Shown here in pieces: positions 18,478 to 29,574 of a stretch of 64,000 nt of DNA (position 1 is its first letter; each line of letters opens with the position of its first letter). The DNA comes from Candidatus Thiodiazotropha sp. LNASS1 (GTDB taxonomy: Bacteria; Pseudomonadota; Gammaproteobacteria; Chromatiales; Chromatiaceae). The stretch lies in contig NZ_OZ156465.1 in the NCBI RefSeq assembly GCF_964212655.1, positions 2,108,001 through 2,172,000 of the forward strand. The letters run 5' to 3'. Below the pieces are notes generated by a model. The model ran no database searches. It was not told where the DNA came from and saw only the letters and a list, made by a program, of their open reading frames with translations. Position numbers and translations under genes: made by a program.

Positions 18478-18954
18478 TCAATAGCGAAACGACTGCAGCA
18501 CTTCATATCCCAGTTCCGGTTTCCAACCCCAGGAATAGTTTCGCAGGTCATAGAGCGCCGCCCGTTCCGCTTCGGCGGCCGAGCGTGGGCTGTAGCCGCA
18601 GCCATAGCTGGTGCGGGTGCGCCCTGTCATTGTGGTATAGGTGGTCTTGACTATGACCATGTGGGCATGGCGCAATCCGATACCGGCCTGGGCGTGAACG
18701 TCTTGCCCTTTCTTGCGGTAACCCTGTTCGATCAGCTTCTGTTTGGCCTTGTGGATGGCCGACTCGACGCTCTCGTCCGGAGCGGCCACCCATTCGATGG
18801 CCAGGGAGTTGCCGAGACGCTTTGCCACGGCACAGCCGGCGCCCGCCATTGCGTCATCTGCCCAAATCAGCGTCATCAGTGTAAGCAGGAACAGGGTGAA
18901 AGCACTTCGTTCAACTGCCGGTCTGCATCGATTCCAGTGTTTCCCAACGCTCAT
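18478..18954 (-). CDS. Secreted hypothetical protein overlapping uup
   Basis: Protein of about 158 residues. The proposed ATG at 18954 lies inside the end of uup (44-base overlap) and gives a full signal peptide: basic start, hydrophobic AFTLFLLTLMTLIWA, and an AMA-GAG cleavage site. The mature part has four cysteine-free blocks ending in YSWGWKPELGYEVLQ and a segment with repeated Thr and Tyr. I do not recognise the family. The overlap suggests translation coupled to uup. A later ATG would truncate the signal peptide. Confidence 0.6.
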   Translation of the reverse strand: MSVGKHWNRCRPAVERSAFTLFLLTLMTLIWADDAMAGAGCAVAKRLGNSLAIEWVAAPDESVESAIHKAKQKLIEQGYRKKGQDVHAQAGIGLRHAHMVIVKTTYTTMTGRTRTSYGCGYSPRSAAEAERAALYDLRNYSWGWKPELGYEVLQSFRY

Positions 18955-20812
18955 AGGCCTGATCCAGTTCCAGTTGCACCGCGGACATCTGCTGCTGAAG
19001 CTCTGCGACCAGTTCCCCCTGGGTGCGATAGAGGTCCGGATCGCCCAGCCTGGTCTGTAACTCGTCGAGCCGCACTTCAAGTGCTTCAATCCTCTGAGGC
19101 AGCGCATCGAGCTCCCGCTGGTCTTTGTAACTCAGCTTCTCACTCTTCTTTTTCGGCCTCTCTGGGACAGACTTGACCCCGGCCCCGCCCTTTGGTTTCG
19201 ACTCCACTGATTGCCTGGCTCGGGCATGAGCCTCCCAGTCACTGAAACCACCGACATATTCCGCCACTCTTCCTACACCTTCGAAGACCAGGCAGCTGGT
19301 CACCGCATTGTCCAGAAACTCCCGGTCGTGACTGACCAGCAGCAGGGTTCCCGGGTAGTCGGAGAGCAACTCCTCAAGCAACTCCAGCGTCTCCACATCC
19401 AGATCGTTGGTCGGCTCGTCGAGCACCAGTACATTGGCCGGCCTGGTGAAAAGCTTGGCCAGCAACAGACGGTTGCGTTCACCGCCGGAGAGTGCCTTCA
19501 CAGGGCTTCTGGCACGTTCCGGGGTAAACAGGAAATCCTGCAGGTAACCGATGATGTGCTTGCTTTTTCCGCCGACATCCACCTTGTCACTGCCGCCCCC
19601 CACATTATCCTGTACCGAACTTTCCTCATCGAGCTGACCGCGCAGCTGGTCGAAATAGGCCACCTGCAGCTGGGTGCCGAGTTTGACCCTGCCCGTATCG
19701 GGCCGCAGTTCTCCCAGCAGCAGGTTCAAAAGGGTTGTCTTGCCGGAGCCGTTGGGGCCGATGATACCCACCCGGTCACCGCGCAGGATGGTGGTGGAGA
19801 GATCGCGCACCACCGGTTTCTCCTCCCAGGCGTAACTGATATCCTCGACCTCCACGACCAGCTTGCCTGAACGCTCTCCCGCATCGATCCGCATCTTTAC
19901 CCTGCCCTGCTGATCGCGCCGCTTCTGTCGCTCCGCCCGCATTGCCTTAAGCGTCCTGACCCGACCCTCGTTGCGGGTGCGCCGCGCCTTGATACCCTGA
20001 CGAATCCAGACCTCTTCCTGGGCAAGCCGTTTGTCAAAACGCTGATTGGCCTGTTCCTCCACATTCAACAGTTCCTGCTTGCGGCGTAAAAAATTGGCAT
20101 AGTCACCCGGCCAGTCGGTCAAGCTGCCGCGATCCAGTTCCAGAATCCGGCTAGCGATCCGCCGCAGGAATGCCCGGTCGTGGGTGACGAAGAGGATTGC
20201 ACCCGGATAAACGAGAAGAAATTCCTCCATCCACCGGATGGCCTCGATATCGAGGTGGTTGGTGGGTTCATCGAGGAGCAGCAACTCCGGTTCCATAACC
20301 AGGGCCTGGGCCAGCAAGACACGCCTCTTCAGGCCTCCCGACAGCGCACTGAACTGCGTATCGGCATCCAGACCGATCCTGGATATGACTGTCTCCACCC
20401 GTTGCTCCAGTTGCCAGCCCTCAACGGCCTCGAGTTCATGCTGCGCCTTCGACAGCGATGACAACAGGCTGTCATCGCCCGTTTCCGCAAGCTGATGGCT
20501 TATTTTGTGGTAAGCCTTGATCTTGTCGGCAAGTTGACCGACGCCGTCCGCCACCACATCGAAGACACTCCCCTCGATCTTATCCGGCACCTCCTGGATC
20601 AGATGCGCAATCCTTGTCCCGTTGCTCACGACACGCTCCCCGTCGTCCGGGACGATACCACCTTGAATCACTCGCATCAGGGTTGACTTGCCGGCCCCGT
20701 TACGGCCGAGCAGCGCAATCCTCTCCCCCTTCTCGATGTTGAGGTCGATGTCATCCAGTAACGGCCGATCGCCATAGCTGAGCTGCAGCCTGCGCAGGGT
20801 TATCAGCGGCAT
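18911..20812 (-). CDS. uup: ABC-F ATPase Uup
   Basis: Cytoplasmic ABC-F protein of 633 residues with two nucleotide-binding domains and no membrane span. It has Walker A GRNGAGKST in the first half and GPNGSGKTT in the second, each with LSGG and a LLLDEPTNHLD or VLDEPTNDLD Walker B. A C-terminal coiled coil (about 560-630) identifies Uup among ABC-F proteins. Uup binds ribosomes or branched DNA and affects precise excision of transposons. A copy of the dispersed repeat lies about 60 bases before its start. Confidence 0.92.
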   Translation of the reverse strand: MPLITLRRLQLSYGDRPLLDDIDLNIEKGERIALLGRNGAGKSTLMRVIQGGIVPDDGERVVSNGTRIAHLIQEVPDKIEGSVFDVVADGVGQLADKIKAYHKISHQLAETGDDSLLSSLSKAQHELEAVEGWQLEQRVETVISRIGLDADTQFSALSGGLKRRVLLAQALVMEPELLLLDEPTNHLDIEAIRWMEEFLLVYPGAILFVTHDRAFLRRIASRILELDRGSLTDWPGDYANFLRRKQELLNVEEQANQRFDKRLAQEEVWIRQGIKARRTRNEGRVRTLKAMRAERQKRRDQQGRVKMRIDAGERSGKLVVEVEDISYAWEEKPVVRDLSTTILRGDRVGIIGPNGSGKTTLLNLLLGELRPDTGRVKLGTQLQVAYFDQLRGQLDEESSVQDNVGGGSDKVDVGGKSKHIIGYLQDFLFTPERARSPVKALSGGERNRLLLAKLFTRPANVLVLDEPTNDLDVETLELLEELLSDYPGTLLLVSHDREFLDNAVTSCLVFEGVGRVAEYVGGFSDWEAHARARQSVESKPKGGAGVKSVPERPKKKSEKLSYKDQRELDALPQRIEALEVRLDELQTRLGDPDLYRTQGELVAELQQQMSAVQLELDQAYERWETLESMQTGS

Positions 20813-20870
20813 CGAAGAACCCGGGTGAATTCATTCATGACATATCTCAATTAAAAAGCTTCATCCTACG

Positions 20871-20892
20871 CTGATCCAATCAGCTCTGCTGG
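20871..20892 (-). repeat. Partial copy of the dispersed 37-bp repeat
   Basis: CTGATCCAAT..CTCTGCTGG matches the right half of the repeats at 40262, 46653 and 60541. As in those copies it lies upstream of a reverse-strand gene (uup), here by about 60 bases. The GTTAAC half is missing. Confidence 0.5.
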
Positions 20893-21070
20893 TAAAAAAC
20901 CAATCGTTATGTGATTATCGCCATGTTAATTTATCGGTAGTTTTATTTATATCCTGCATCGTTGTCAGGATATGGAAAAACACCCATTCCAATCCAACAA
21001 GATCTGCATCATGGACGGGCTATCAAATCACTATTTGGGACTCGGGCCAAGTAGCGGGAGACGATAACTT

Positions 21071-22420
21071 ATGAAGACCAAGATTCTGCTGAAAGAGGCA
21101 GATATGCCGACCCATTGGTATAACATCGTGGCTGATATGCCCAATCCACCGGCGCCAATCCTTGCCCCCGACGGCTCTCCGGTAACTCCGGATGCGCTCA
21201 GCGCAATTTTTCCTGACGCCATTATCGAACAGGAGGTGAGCGCACAACGTTGGATCCCTATTCCCGATGAGGTCCGTGAAGTGCTGCGTCTGTGGCGGCC
21301 ATCCCCCCTTTATCGCGCCGAACGTTTGGAAATGGCGCTCAAGACTCCTGCCAAGATCTATTTCAAGAATGAAGCGGTCAGCCCGGCGGGATCGCACAAA
21401 CCGAATACCGCGGTCGCGCAAGCCTATTACAACAAACTGCAGGGCATCAAACGACTCGCCACCGAAACGGGGGCGGGGCAATGGGGCTGCTCCCTGGCCC
21501 TTGCCGGGCAACTGTTCGATTTGGAAGTAAGGGTCTATATGGTCAAGGTCAGTTATCAACAAAAACCCTATCGTCGTTCGATGATGGAGACATGGGGCGC
21601 CGAGGTCTTTCCGAGCCCTACTGACATGACCCAGTCAGGACGTCATATCCTGGAACAGGATGCCGACTCTCCCGGGTCATTGGGTATCGCCATCTCCGAA
21701 GCCGTCGAGGAGGCTGCCGGCCGGTCGGATACAAACTACGCCCTGGGTTCGGTGCTCAATCATGTATTGCTGCACCAGACCATTATCGGCGAAGAGGCAA
21801 AAAAGCAGCTAGAGCTTGTGGGGGAATACCCCGATGCGATCTACGCTCCCTGCGGAGGGGGCTCGAACTTCGGCGGTATCGCCTTCCCGTTCTTTGCCGA
21901 CAAGGCGGCAGGCAGGGAGATCGATCTGGTCGCCGTTGAACCGACCTCATGCCCCACATTGACCAAAGGCGTATACGCCTACGATTACGGCGATACGGAG
22001 GGCCTCACGCCTTTGACGAAGATGTATACGCTGGGCCACGATTTCATGCCACCCGGCATCCATGCCGGGGGTCTGCGCTATCACGGCGATTCGGCGCTCG
22101 TCAGCCAGCTCTACAACGAGGGGCTATTGAGCGCAGTGGCCATCCCCCAACTGGAGACTTTCGAAGCCGGCGAACTCTTTGCCAAGACCCAAGGCATCAT
22201 TCCCGCGCCGGAGTCCTGTCATGCGGTTGCCGCCACCGTTCGGGAGGCGAGACGTTGCGCCGAAACGGGTGAAGCGAAAACCCTGCTCTTCAACCTGTCC
22301 GGTCATGGACATTTCGATATGAGCTCATATGACCGCTACTTCAAAGGAGAACTGGAAGACTTCGACTACCCGGATGATGCGATTCAGGCATCACTCAGCC
22401 ATTTGCCGAAGGTGGGTTGA
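21071..22420 (+). CDS. trpB2: TrpB2, tryptophan synthase beta-like enzyme
   Basis: PLP enzyme of 449 residues, of the longer second type of tryptophan synthase beta chain. The N-terminal extension reads [16 protein letters not shown]. The PLP lysine is Lys110 in [11 protein letters not shown], and the phosphate-binding loop is CGGGSNFGG. It converts indole and serine to tryptophan and can act without the alpha subunit. No trpA is present here. TrpB2 often co-exists with TrpB1 and may salvage indole or use other nucleophiles. It is a single gene converging on a response regulator. Confidence 0.9.
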   Translation: MKTKILLKEADMPTHWYNIVADMPNPPAPILAPDGSPVTPDALSAIFPDAIIEQEVSAQRWIPIPDEVREVLRLWRPSPLYRAERLEMALKTPAKIYFKNEAVSPAGSHKPNTAVAQAYYNKLQGIKRLATETGAGQWGCSLALAGQLFDLEVRVYMVKVSYQQKPYRRSMMETWGAEVFPSPTDMTQSGRHILEQDADSPGSLGIAISEAVEEAAGRSDTNYALGSVLNHVLLHQTIIGEEAKKQLELVGEYPDAIYAPCGGGSNFGGIAFPFFADKAAGREIDLVAVEPTSCPTLTKGVYAYDYGDTEGLTPLTKMYTLGHDFMPPGIHAGGLRYHGDSALVSQLYNEGLLSAVAIPQLETFEAGELFAKTQGIIPAPESCHAVAATVREARRCAETGEAKTLLFNLSGHGHFDMSSYDRYFKGELEDFDYPDDAIQASLSHLPKVG

Positions 22421-22432
22421 ACGGCGCTTGAG

Positions 22433-22467
22433 GGCCTGGGAGTTACGCCCGCTGTGACTCCCAGGCC
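22433..22467. terminator. Long hairpin between convergent genes
   Basis: An 11-bp perfect stem (GGCCTGGGAGT at 22433-22443 with its complement at 22457-22467) with a 13-base loop. It lies just after the trpB2 stop and covers the last codons of the facing response regulator. There is no T-run, so it may stall transcription or protect 3' ends rather than act as a classic terminator. Confidence 0.4.
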
Positions 22468-23438
22468 ATGCGTAACCGGTTCAGGTCGTGGCACGCCTGA
22501 TCCCAGTTCAGGTCATCCCCGGAGTGCTGCAGCTTCTCGATCAACTGGTGGATACCTGCGATCAGGGGTTGCAGGCGTTCCCGCTCCTTCTGCCTGTTGC
22601 TTTGTTGCTGCAGGCTGAAGATGCGGCTGTTGACGACCTCCACAAGCAGCTTGAGATTGTCCCGCCAACGCTGGTAGCGCGTCTGGTCATGGACAGGCAT
22701 ATTGCGCACAAGCACGGAAACCGATTCAGCGTTGAACAGCGAACGGTGACCGAAATCGATGATTTTGCCATTATCATAAAGGCTCTCCATCATCTCCTGG
22801 TCCAACATGCCGACTTCACCCGCATGGGAAAAGTAGTGTCCACTCTCCACCAGCCTCACTATCACCCTCAAACCGAAACGATCAAAGGTCTCCAGCAGGC
22901 CCTCACCCAGAGTACGCAAATCATCGCAATCGAGGCTGTTATCGATAAAATCGGCGAGTAGGTTCAGTTCGATACAGGCTGCCAGAGAAGCCTCCATCTC
23001 CTCCTGGGCAAGGAGGGCGCGCTCCCGGGCCGCTTCCAGATCGTGACGGTTATTGAGGGCAATACGAATCTTAGCCAGCAGTTCATCCACATCATAAGGC
23101 TTGGTGACATAATCATCAGCTCCGGCCTGATAGCCGGCAAGGCGTTCACTGAGGCGGGACAAGGCCGACACGAAGATTATGGGGATCATGGATGTGGCGG
23201 GATCCGCCTTGACCAAGCGGCACACAGTCAGACCATCCATCAACGGCATATCCACATCCAACAGGATAAGATCGGGTGTGCTTTGCGCCACCTGTTCAAG
23301 GCAAGCCTGGCCATTGGCCGCCAAAGAGACCTGATAGCTATAGCTTAATATCTGATCCAGGCTTCGCAGATTCTCCGGTTGATCATCGACCACCAGGATA
23401 TGTTGCGCTGAAGCCTCTACCGGTTTGGTTGTCATCAC
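22443..23438 (-). CDS. Response regulator with REC and GAF-like output
   Basis: Protein of 331 residues. The receiver domain (about 12-130) has the acidic pair Asp18-Asp19, phospho-acceptor Asp61 in LILLDVDMP, and the TKPYD lysine. A helical linker (130-165) leads to a C-terminal region without DNA-binding, GGDEF or HD motifs, perhaps GAF-like. The output is therefore unassigned and may be protein interaction. No histidine kinase is adjacent. Confidence 0.8.
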   Translation of the reverse strand: MMTTKPVEASAQHILVVDDQPENLRSLDQILSYSYQVSLAANGQACLEQVAQSTPDLILLDVDMPLMDGLTVCRLVKADPATSMIPIIFVSALSRLSERLAGYQAGADDYVTKPYDVDELLAKIRIALNNRHDLEAARERALLAQEEMEASLAACIELNLLADFIDNSLDCDDLRTLGEGLLETFDRFGLRVIVRLVESGHYFSHAGEVGMLDQEMMESLYDNGKIIDFGHRSLFNAESVSVLVRNMPVHDQTRYQRWRDNLKLLVEVVNSRIFSLQQQSNRQKERERLQPLIAGIHQLIEKLQHSGDDLNWDQACHDLNRLRMAWESQRA

Positions 23439-23778
23439 CCTCCTCCATGTACGGACTCCCGCTATTATTGCAAGAATTCCAATTACATGTCCTGTTGTTT
23501 ACTGATGAAATATGCATTCCCATGGCCGGTTTCCACATCTTGTAACAATTCGATTGCCGACCCCGGCACGCCGGCACCGCGGCTATCATCGAGAAGCTGG
23601 ACCCTAACCAAGAATTCACCCTCACTTATGCCCCCGGATCCCCTTTTGGTGGCCGAAAAGCCGCCCGCCGGAAGGCTCTATCCACACTCTCTCCGATCTG
23701 GTATTGTTGACTGAACTACCCTGTTTTTCAACGCTTATACGGGTGATAACGGTTCATCCCTTATGGACGAACATTGCA

Positions 23779-24486
23779 ATGGTTAAAAATGTCACTTTCA
23801 CGGATGCCAGGGATGGTGTGGCTGACTGTTTGAAGTGCTCCCTACGCGAGTCTGTGCTGTTTGCCAATCTGGAAGAGAAGGATTTCGAAAAGTTACACGA
23901 TCCTATCGATCAATATACTCTACCGGTTGGCTCAACACTCTACCGCGCAGGTGATAAGGGCGAACGTATGTATACGGTACGTTCGGGGGTCCTGAAGCTT
24001 GTGCAGTACCTGCCTGACGGCAGCCAGCGGATTGTCCGGCTGATCCGATCCACCGATATTACCGGACTGGAGTGCATCGTAGGCGAAACTTATCAGCATG
24101 ACGCGGTTGTACTTCATGAGACCGAGGTCTGTGCCCTGCCGGTGCGTGTGGTGGAAAGCCTGAGCAAGGAGAATCCCGCCCTCCACCGGGAACTGCTCAA
24201 TCGCTGGCAGCGCGCCCTGAAGGAGGCCGATGCCTGGTTGACCGAACTCTCCACAGGGTCCGCTAAACAGCGGGTGGCCCGTCTGCTGTTGCGCCTCGTC
24301 AAGGATACACAGATGAGCGAATGCAACCTGTTTGCCCGGGAAGACATGGGCGCCATGCTGGGTATCACCACCGAGACGGCCAGCCGTACGATCGCTGAAT
24401 TCAAGCGCCAGAGTCTGCTGGTCGAAACCAACACCAACCATTTCCTCCTGGATATCCCGAATCTGCATAGAATCGCAGAAGATTGA
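23779..24486 (+). CDS. FNR-like Crp/Fnr transcription regulator
   Basis: Regulator of 235 residues. The N-terminal CLKC pair (Cys17, Cys20) and Cys118 in EVCALP align with three of the four Fe-S ligands of E. coli FNR. The position matching Cys29 is valine, but an extra Cys99 (GLECIVGE) is present. A cyclic-nucleotide-like barrel follows, and the winged helix ends with TTETASRTIAEF. Its E..SR pattern is that of FNR recognition helices, predicting a TTGAT-N4-ATCAA operator. Redox or oxygen sensing is likely but the cluster ligation is uncertain. ATG 23779 is chosen over upstream frames. It lies just before the conserved gene at 24559. Confidence 0.82.
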   Translation: MVKNVTFTDARDGVADCLKCSLRESVLFANLEEKDFEKLHDPIDQYTLPVGSTLYRAGDKGERMYTVRSGVLKLVQYLPDGSQRIVRLIRSTDITGLECIVGETYQHDAVVLHETEVCALPVRVVESLSKENPALHRELLNRWQRALKEADAWLTELSTGSAKQRVARLLLRLVKDTQMSECNLFAREDMGAMLGITTETASRTIAEFKRQSLLVETNTNHFLLDIPNLHRIAED

Positions 24487-24558
24487 CCTTTTTCAATGCC
24501 TGCAGCAATCCGCTATCTTATTCTGCTCTCCTGACTCATCAGGCAAGGGAGAGGTAAG

Positions 24559-25014
24559 TTGAAACAGGTCGTCAAGGAGATCGGGATTCCGATCTTCAGC
24601 ATTGAAATGGACTTTTCGGAATGCAGATTCGACACAACCGAAGAGATTGTCGCCTTTCTTGTGGAACAGGTGAAGTCACATAAGGCTGCACGCTATATCA
24701 CGACATTCGATCACCTGAAACACACCTCGGAACTAGCGGAAGGCATTGTCGCTGAGCATATCGTCGCCGCATATAATATTGTCTTCTGTTTCGGCTTCAG
24801 CCTGCAGGATGCTGAGCAGTTGGCCACACGGCCCCGCTCGCTCGGTGTCTGTGAAACGGACAACCGTGTCACACTTTCGTTTATGGAAGCCCCCATGCCG
24901 GTTGCAAATGCTCTCATGGAACAGTGGACGAGATCCCTGCTGAGCGATGAGCACCAGTCCTCTCAGCATGCCACATCACAAGGTCATCAGGAAGATGTGC
25001 AATTGCACTCTTAA
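24559..25014 (+). CDS. Conserved protein paired with the FNR-like regulator (DUF6858-like)
   Basis: Cytoplasmic protein of 151 residues that starts at TTG, supported by GGGAGAGG immediately upstream. Features include FDHLKHTSELAEG, NIVFCFGF and RPRSLGVCETDNRVTLSFMEAP, patterns I associate with a small conserved family found near Fnr-type regulators. The last 25 residues are polar and low complexity. Spacing to the regulator is 72 bases, so co-transcription is likely. Function is unknown. Confidence 0.65.
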   Translation: MKQVVKEIGIPIFSIEMDFSECRFDTTEEIVAFLVEQVKSHKAARYITTFDHLKHTSELAEGIVAEHIVAAYNIVFCFGFSLQDAEQLATRPRSLGVCETDNRVTLSFMEAPMPVANALMEQWTRSLLSDEHQSSQHATSQGHQEDVQLHS

Positions 25015-25159
25015 CTATCGGCGACCATAACCCTGCACACCCGAGAAACACCCCCACAATCCCGCAACCACAATAGGGCGCGGGGGCACACGCGTACTTG
25101 ACAGGCGATCTTATCGTTACAACTTGCACACCCCGCTGGTCATCCCGGGGAGGTGGCCG

Positions 25160-25651
25160 TTACATCTCCATCTCCAGATCGTCAATGATAGTATCGATAC
25201 CGGCCTGCGCGCACTCCTCATCGGTTTCTCCAGACGGCGCGCCGCTCACGCCCACGGCACCAAGCAGTTGACCACCTGCCTGAACGGGTAATCCACCGGC
25301 AGACATGACCAGGCCATCGATTTGGCCGATAGGTGTGTTCGCACGACTCTTCAATGCTGAAGTCGCTGCGTTGAAGTTGGCAGCCGTAAAAGCCTTCATG
25401 CGGCTGATCGGCACCGTAATCTGGGCAGCGATTGTGTCACGCATAACTGCCTGTACCGTCCCGTCCCGGTCAACTACCGTGACGCCGATCTGGATACCCT
25501 GTTTACGGCATGCCTCAATCGCACCCAGGGCGATCCGGTTCGCCGACTCCAGTGCAAGGCGCTTGACACTGACACTCGGTGCGGCTTCATCCGCCACCAC
25601 ACCCATCGAGATACCGTAGCATAGGGATATGGCTATCATCACTCTCTTCAT
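25160..25651 (-). CDS. GlcG/HbpS-family heme-binding-like exported protein
   Basis: Protein of 163 residues with a signal peptide (MKRVMIAISLC start, cleavage near VVA-DEA) and one GlcG/HbpS domain. Family marks are IGVTVVDRDGTVQAVMRDT, the alanine-rich helix KAFTAANFNAATSAL and the conserved GGLPVQAGGQLLGAVGVSG loop. Related proteins bind heme or cobalamin or serve as accessory proteins; the ligand here is unknown. GGAGG before the ATG at 25651 decides the start. Confidence 0.82.
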   Translation of the reverse strand: MKRVMIAISLCYGISMGVVADEAAPSVSVKRLALESANRIALGAIEACRKQGIQIGVTVVDRDGTVQAVMRDTIAAQITVPISRMKAFTAANFNAATSALKSRANTPIGQIDGLVMSAGGLPVQAGGQLLGAVGVSGAPSGETDEECAQAGIDTIIDDLEMEM

Positions 25652-25750
25652 AGTTTCCTCCGGTATGTTTGTGTTGTTTGCGATCCCTTTCCATAGATTT
25701 CGATTTAGGACCGGGATACGGTGATGAAATCGGAAGTTCATCATTTTTTA

Positions 25751-26965
25751 TCAGTAGTGTTCTCTGACATAGTCATCCACCAATGCCATGAATTGCCCTG
25801 AGATATCATCGCCTTTAAGCGTAGCCACCTTTTCACCATCCACATACACCGGCGCCGATGGCGTTTCGCCGGTTCCCGGCAGGCTGATACCGATATTAGC
25901 CTGTTTGCTTTCCCCAGGCCCGTTCACCACGCACCCCATCACTGCTACTGACATTGCCTCGACCCCGGGATGCTCCTTGCGCCACTCCGGCATCATGTTG
26001 CGCAAGTGGTTTTGCACATCCTTGGCGAGCTGCTGGAAATAGGTGCTTGTTGTACGACCGCATCCCGGGCAGGCAACCACCATTGGTGTGAATGCACGAA
26101 TACCCATCGACTGCAGCAGTTGCTGGGCGACAATCACCTCCTCGGTTCTCGCCCCACCGGGTTCCGGGGTCAGTGAGATGCGTATGGTGTCACCAATACC
26201 CTCCTGCAGCAGCACCGCAAGGGCGGCACTGGAGGCGACGATACCCTTGGAGCCCATCCCCGCTTCGGTCAACCCCAGGTGGAGTGCATAGTCGCATTTA
26301 GCCGCCAACGTTCGATACACCGCAATCAAGTCCTGGACACCACTCATTTTACAGGAGAGTACGATACGGTCAGCCGGGAGCCCCACTTCCTCGGCACGCT
26401 GAGCGCTCTCAAGGGCCGACACCACCATCACTTTATGCACCATCTCGACACTGTCGAGAGGTTTCTCGGCCCGGGTATTCTCATCCATCAGGCGCGCTAC
26501 CAGACCCTTGTCCAGACTCCCCCAGTTGACGCCGATACGCACCGGCTTATCATAACGGCAGGCGGTTTCGATCATGCTGGCGAATTGACTGTCGCGCTTC
26601 TCGCCGCTGCCGACATTACCTGGGTTGATGCGGTATTTAGCCAGTGCCTCGGCACAAGCTGGATGGTCCCTGAGCAGACGATGGCCGTTGAAGTGAAAAT
26701 CGCCGATCAGCGGTACCGCTATACCCTGGCGCGCCAGACCATCGCGAATCTTCGGAATCGCCCCGGCCGCCGCCTCATTGTTGACAGTCAGACGCACCAG
26801 TTCCGAACCGGCCTGGGCGAGTGCCTTGATCTGCTCCACACTGGCATTCACATCCGCCGTATCGGTGTTGGTCATCGACTGCACCACTACGGGATTACCG
26901 GCGCCGATCCGTACCCCACCGACCAGTACACCCTGGGTTATGCGTCTGTTGATTTGCACAGTCAT
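25751..26965 (-). CDS. ispG: IspG, (E)-4-hydroxy-3-methylbut-2-enyl-diphosphate synthase
   Basis: [4Fe-4S] enzyme of the non-mevalonate isoprenoid pathway that converts MEcPP to HMBPP. The protein has 404 residues with a TIM-barrel N-domain ([26 protein letters not shown]). A C-terminal cluster domain carries CPGCGRT and the later GCVVNGPGE cysteine. The length and motifs are typical. The genes usually next to it in some gammaproteobacteria (rodZ, hisS) are not here. Confidence 0.95.
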   Translation of the reverse strand: MTVQINRRITQGVLVGGVRIGAGNPVVVQSMTNTDTADVNASVEQIKALAQAGSELVRLTVNNEAAAGAIPKIRDGLARQGIAVPLIGDFHFNGHRLLRDHPACAEALAKYRINPGNVGSGEKRDSQFASMIETACRYDKPVRIGVNWGSLDKGLVARLMDENTRAEKPLDSVEMVHKVMVVSALESAQRAEEVGLPADRIVLSCKMSGVQDLIAVYRTLAAKCDYALHLGLTEAGMGSKGIVASSAALAVLLQEGIGDTIRISLTPEPGGARTEEVIVAQQLLQSMGIRAFTPMVVACPGCGRTTSTYFQQLAKDVQNHLRNMMPEWRKEHPGVEAMSVAVMGCVVNGPGESKQANIGISLPGTGETPSAPVYVDGEKVATLKGDDISGQFMALVDDYVREHY

Positions 26966-27307
26966 TGCCTCACTTCCATCTGCCGAGTGCGCAGCATATC
27001 AAATCCAGTCAATGTATATTATTACTCGGACGCCCTATAAGGTAGCGGTCAGGGTCTCAAGAGTACTTGAGACAGCCCCCTGCTTACTTAGCCCTAGCTG
27101 ATACCCACAATATTAAGCCACTGAATCGGTGACTTGGTGATAGTGAGATGTACAAGTAATCCGCGAATAGTCGCGAATGATTAGTATGTCCGCAAATGTA
27201 CGCGAATATTTTTATTATCGGACAACCAAACAACCCCACGAAATCTACGGTTGGACCTGGCAACGAAATTATCGATATAGGACTTCAAAGATTGTTGCCG
27301 ACAAGGC
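26966..27307. other. Intergenic region upstream of ispG with hairpin and degenerate repeat words
   Basis: Contains a perfect 8-bp stem-loop (27054-27061 with 27066-27073), 89 bases before ispG, that could act in its leader. Further right are words of the type CCGCGAAT and CCGCAAATGTACGCGAAT (27190-27207). The latter matches 16 of 18 bases of the terminal repeats at 42934 and 43120. No protein-like frame is supported. Confidence 0.5.
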
Positions 27308-27334
27308 AAAAAAAAGCCCGGTTACAGACCGGGC
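27308..27334 (-). terminator. Rho-independent terminator of sqr
   Basis: Perfect 7-bp GC stem GCCCGGT (27316-27322) with its complement at 27328-27334 and a five-base loop. Eight T residues follow on the reverse strand. It lies 26 bases past the sqr stop. Confidence 0.88.
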
Positions 27335-27359
27335 CTCTCCTTTCCGCAATGGCAAGAAA

Positions 27360-28655
<1,296 letters not shown>

Positions 28656-28785
28656 TTATGGGATTGCGGTAAAGCCGGGAGAGGAGGCAAAAACCGCTTT
28701 TGATAAAAAACGCTAAGATTATACCCAACCTACTGAAAATTAAAATTATTTAAGTATTTTGCGATGAGCTAATATTGACAGGATT

Positions 28786-29571
28786 TCAGACCTGCTGTGT
28801 GATCGGCAGTCGAAACCAATCTGTAATATCATGCTGTGATGCGATGGAAAACCGATCGCTCAGGTCGGGCAACTGCTGAAGTATCAGCTCAGTCACCAGT
28901 CCGGGGGAGTTGTTCTTCTCACTCAGATGGGATGCTACCACGTGTTGTAGTCGGGACGTTTGTAAACGCTTCAGCAGTCCAACTGCCTGGTGATTGTTCA
29001 AATGGCCATGGGATCCCCCGACCCTTGCCTGTAGACTGGGGGGATAGGGCCCATTCGCCAACATCTGCGAATCATGATTGAATTCAAGCACCAGACTGTC
29101 GCATGCCTGCAGAATACCTGCGATATGCGGCGTGATATAACCTGTATCCGTAAGTAGTCCCAGTGTGCCCCCCCCGGCACGAAAAAGAAATTGGCAGGGC
29201 TCTCTGGAGTCATGAGGGACCGGATAGGGGGCCACAGCCAGGTCGCCAATGAACCACCACCCGGTATGGCTGTCAATCTGGTGCAGAGTGGGCAACTTAC
29301 CGTAATTGGCGCCATGGAACGTCCCCGCAGTCATCCATACCGGAATACCATAACGCCTGGCCAGGGGACCCAGGCCCCGAACATGGTCCGAATGCTCATG
29401 GGTGACAAGAATAGCGGTCAGAGAATCCGCCTCAATGCCCAACCCGCTCAGGCGACACTCGATTTCGCGGGCTGGAAACCCGCAATCCACCAGAATTCTG
29501 ACTGATGCGGTCTCGATAACCAGGGCATTTCCCTGACTGCCGCTACCCAGTATGGCGAATCGTAACGACAC
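28786..29571 (-). CDS. MBL-fold metallo-hydrolase (YycJ-like)
   Basis: Protein of 261 residues with the metallo-beta-lactamase motif HEHSDH, a TDTGY loop and later metal-site histidines (GGSHGHLNNHQA and ASHLSEKNN). It belongs to the YycJ/PhnP-type branch, whose members include exonucleases and phosphodiesterases; the activity here is unassigned. It follows bamC by three bases, giving the order dapA-bamC-mbl found in other gammaproteobacteria. Confidence 0.85.
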   Translation of the reverse strand: MSLRFAILGSGSQGNALVIETASVRILVDCGFPAREIECRLSGLGIEADSLTAILVTHEHSDHVRGLGPLARRYGIPVWMTAGTFHGANYGKLPTLHQIDSHTGWWFIGDLAVAPYPVPHDSREPCQFLFRAGGGTLGLLTDTGYITPHIAGILQACDSLVLEFNHDSQMLANGPYPPSLQARVGGSHGHLNNHQAVGLLKRLQTSRLQHVVASHLSEKNNSPGLVTELILQQLPDLSDRFSIASQHDITDWFRLPITQQV

Positions 29572-29574
29572 GCC

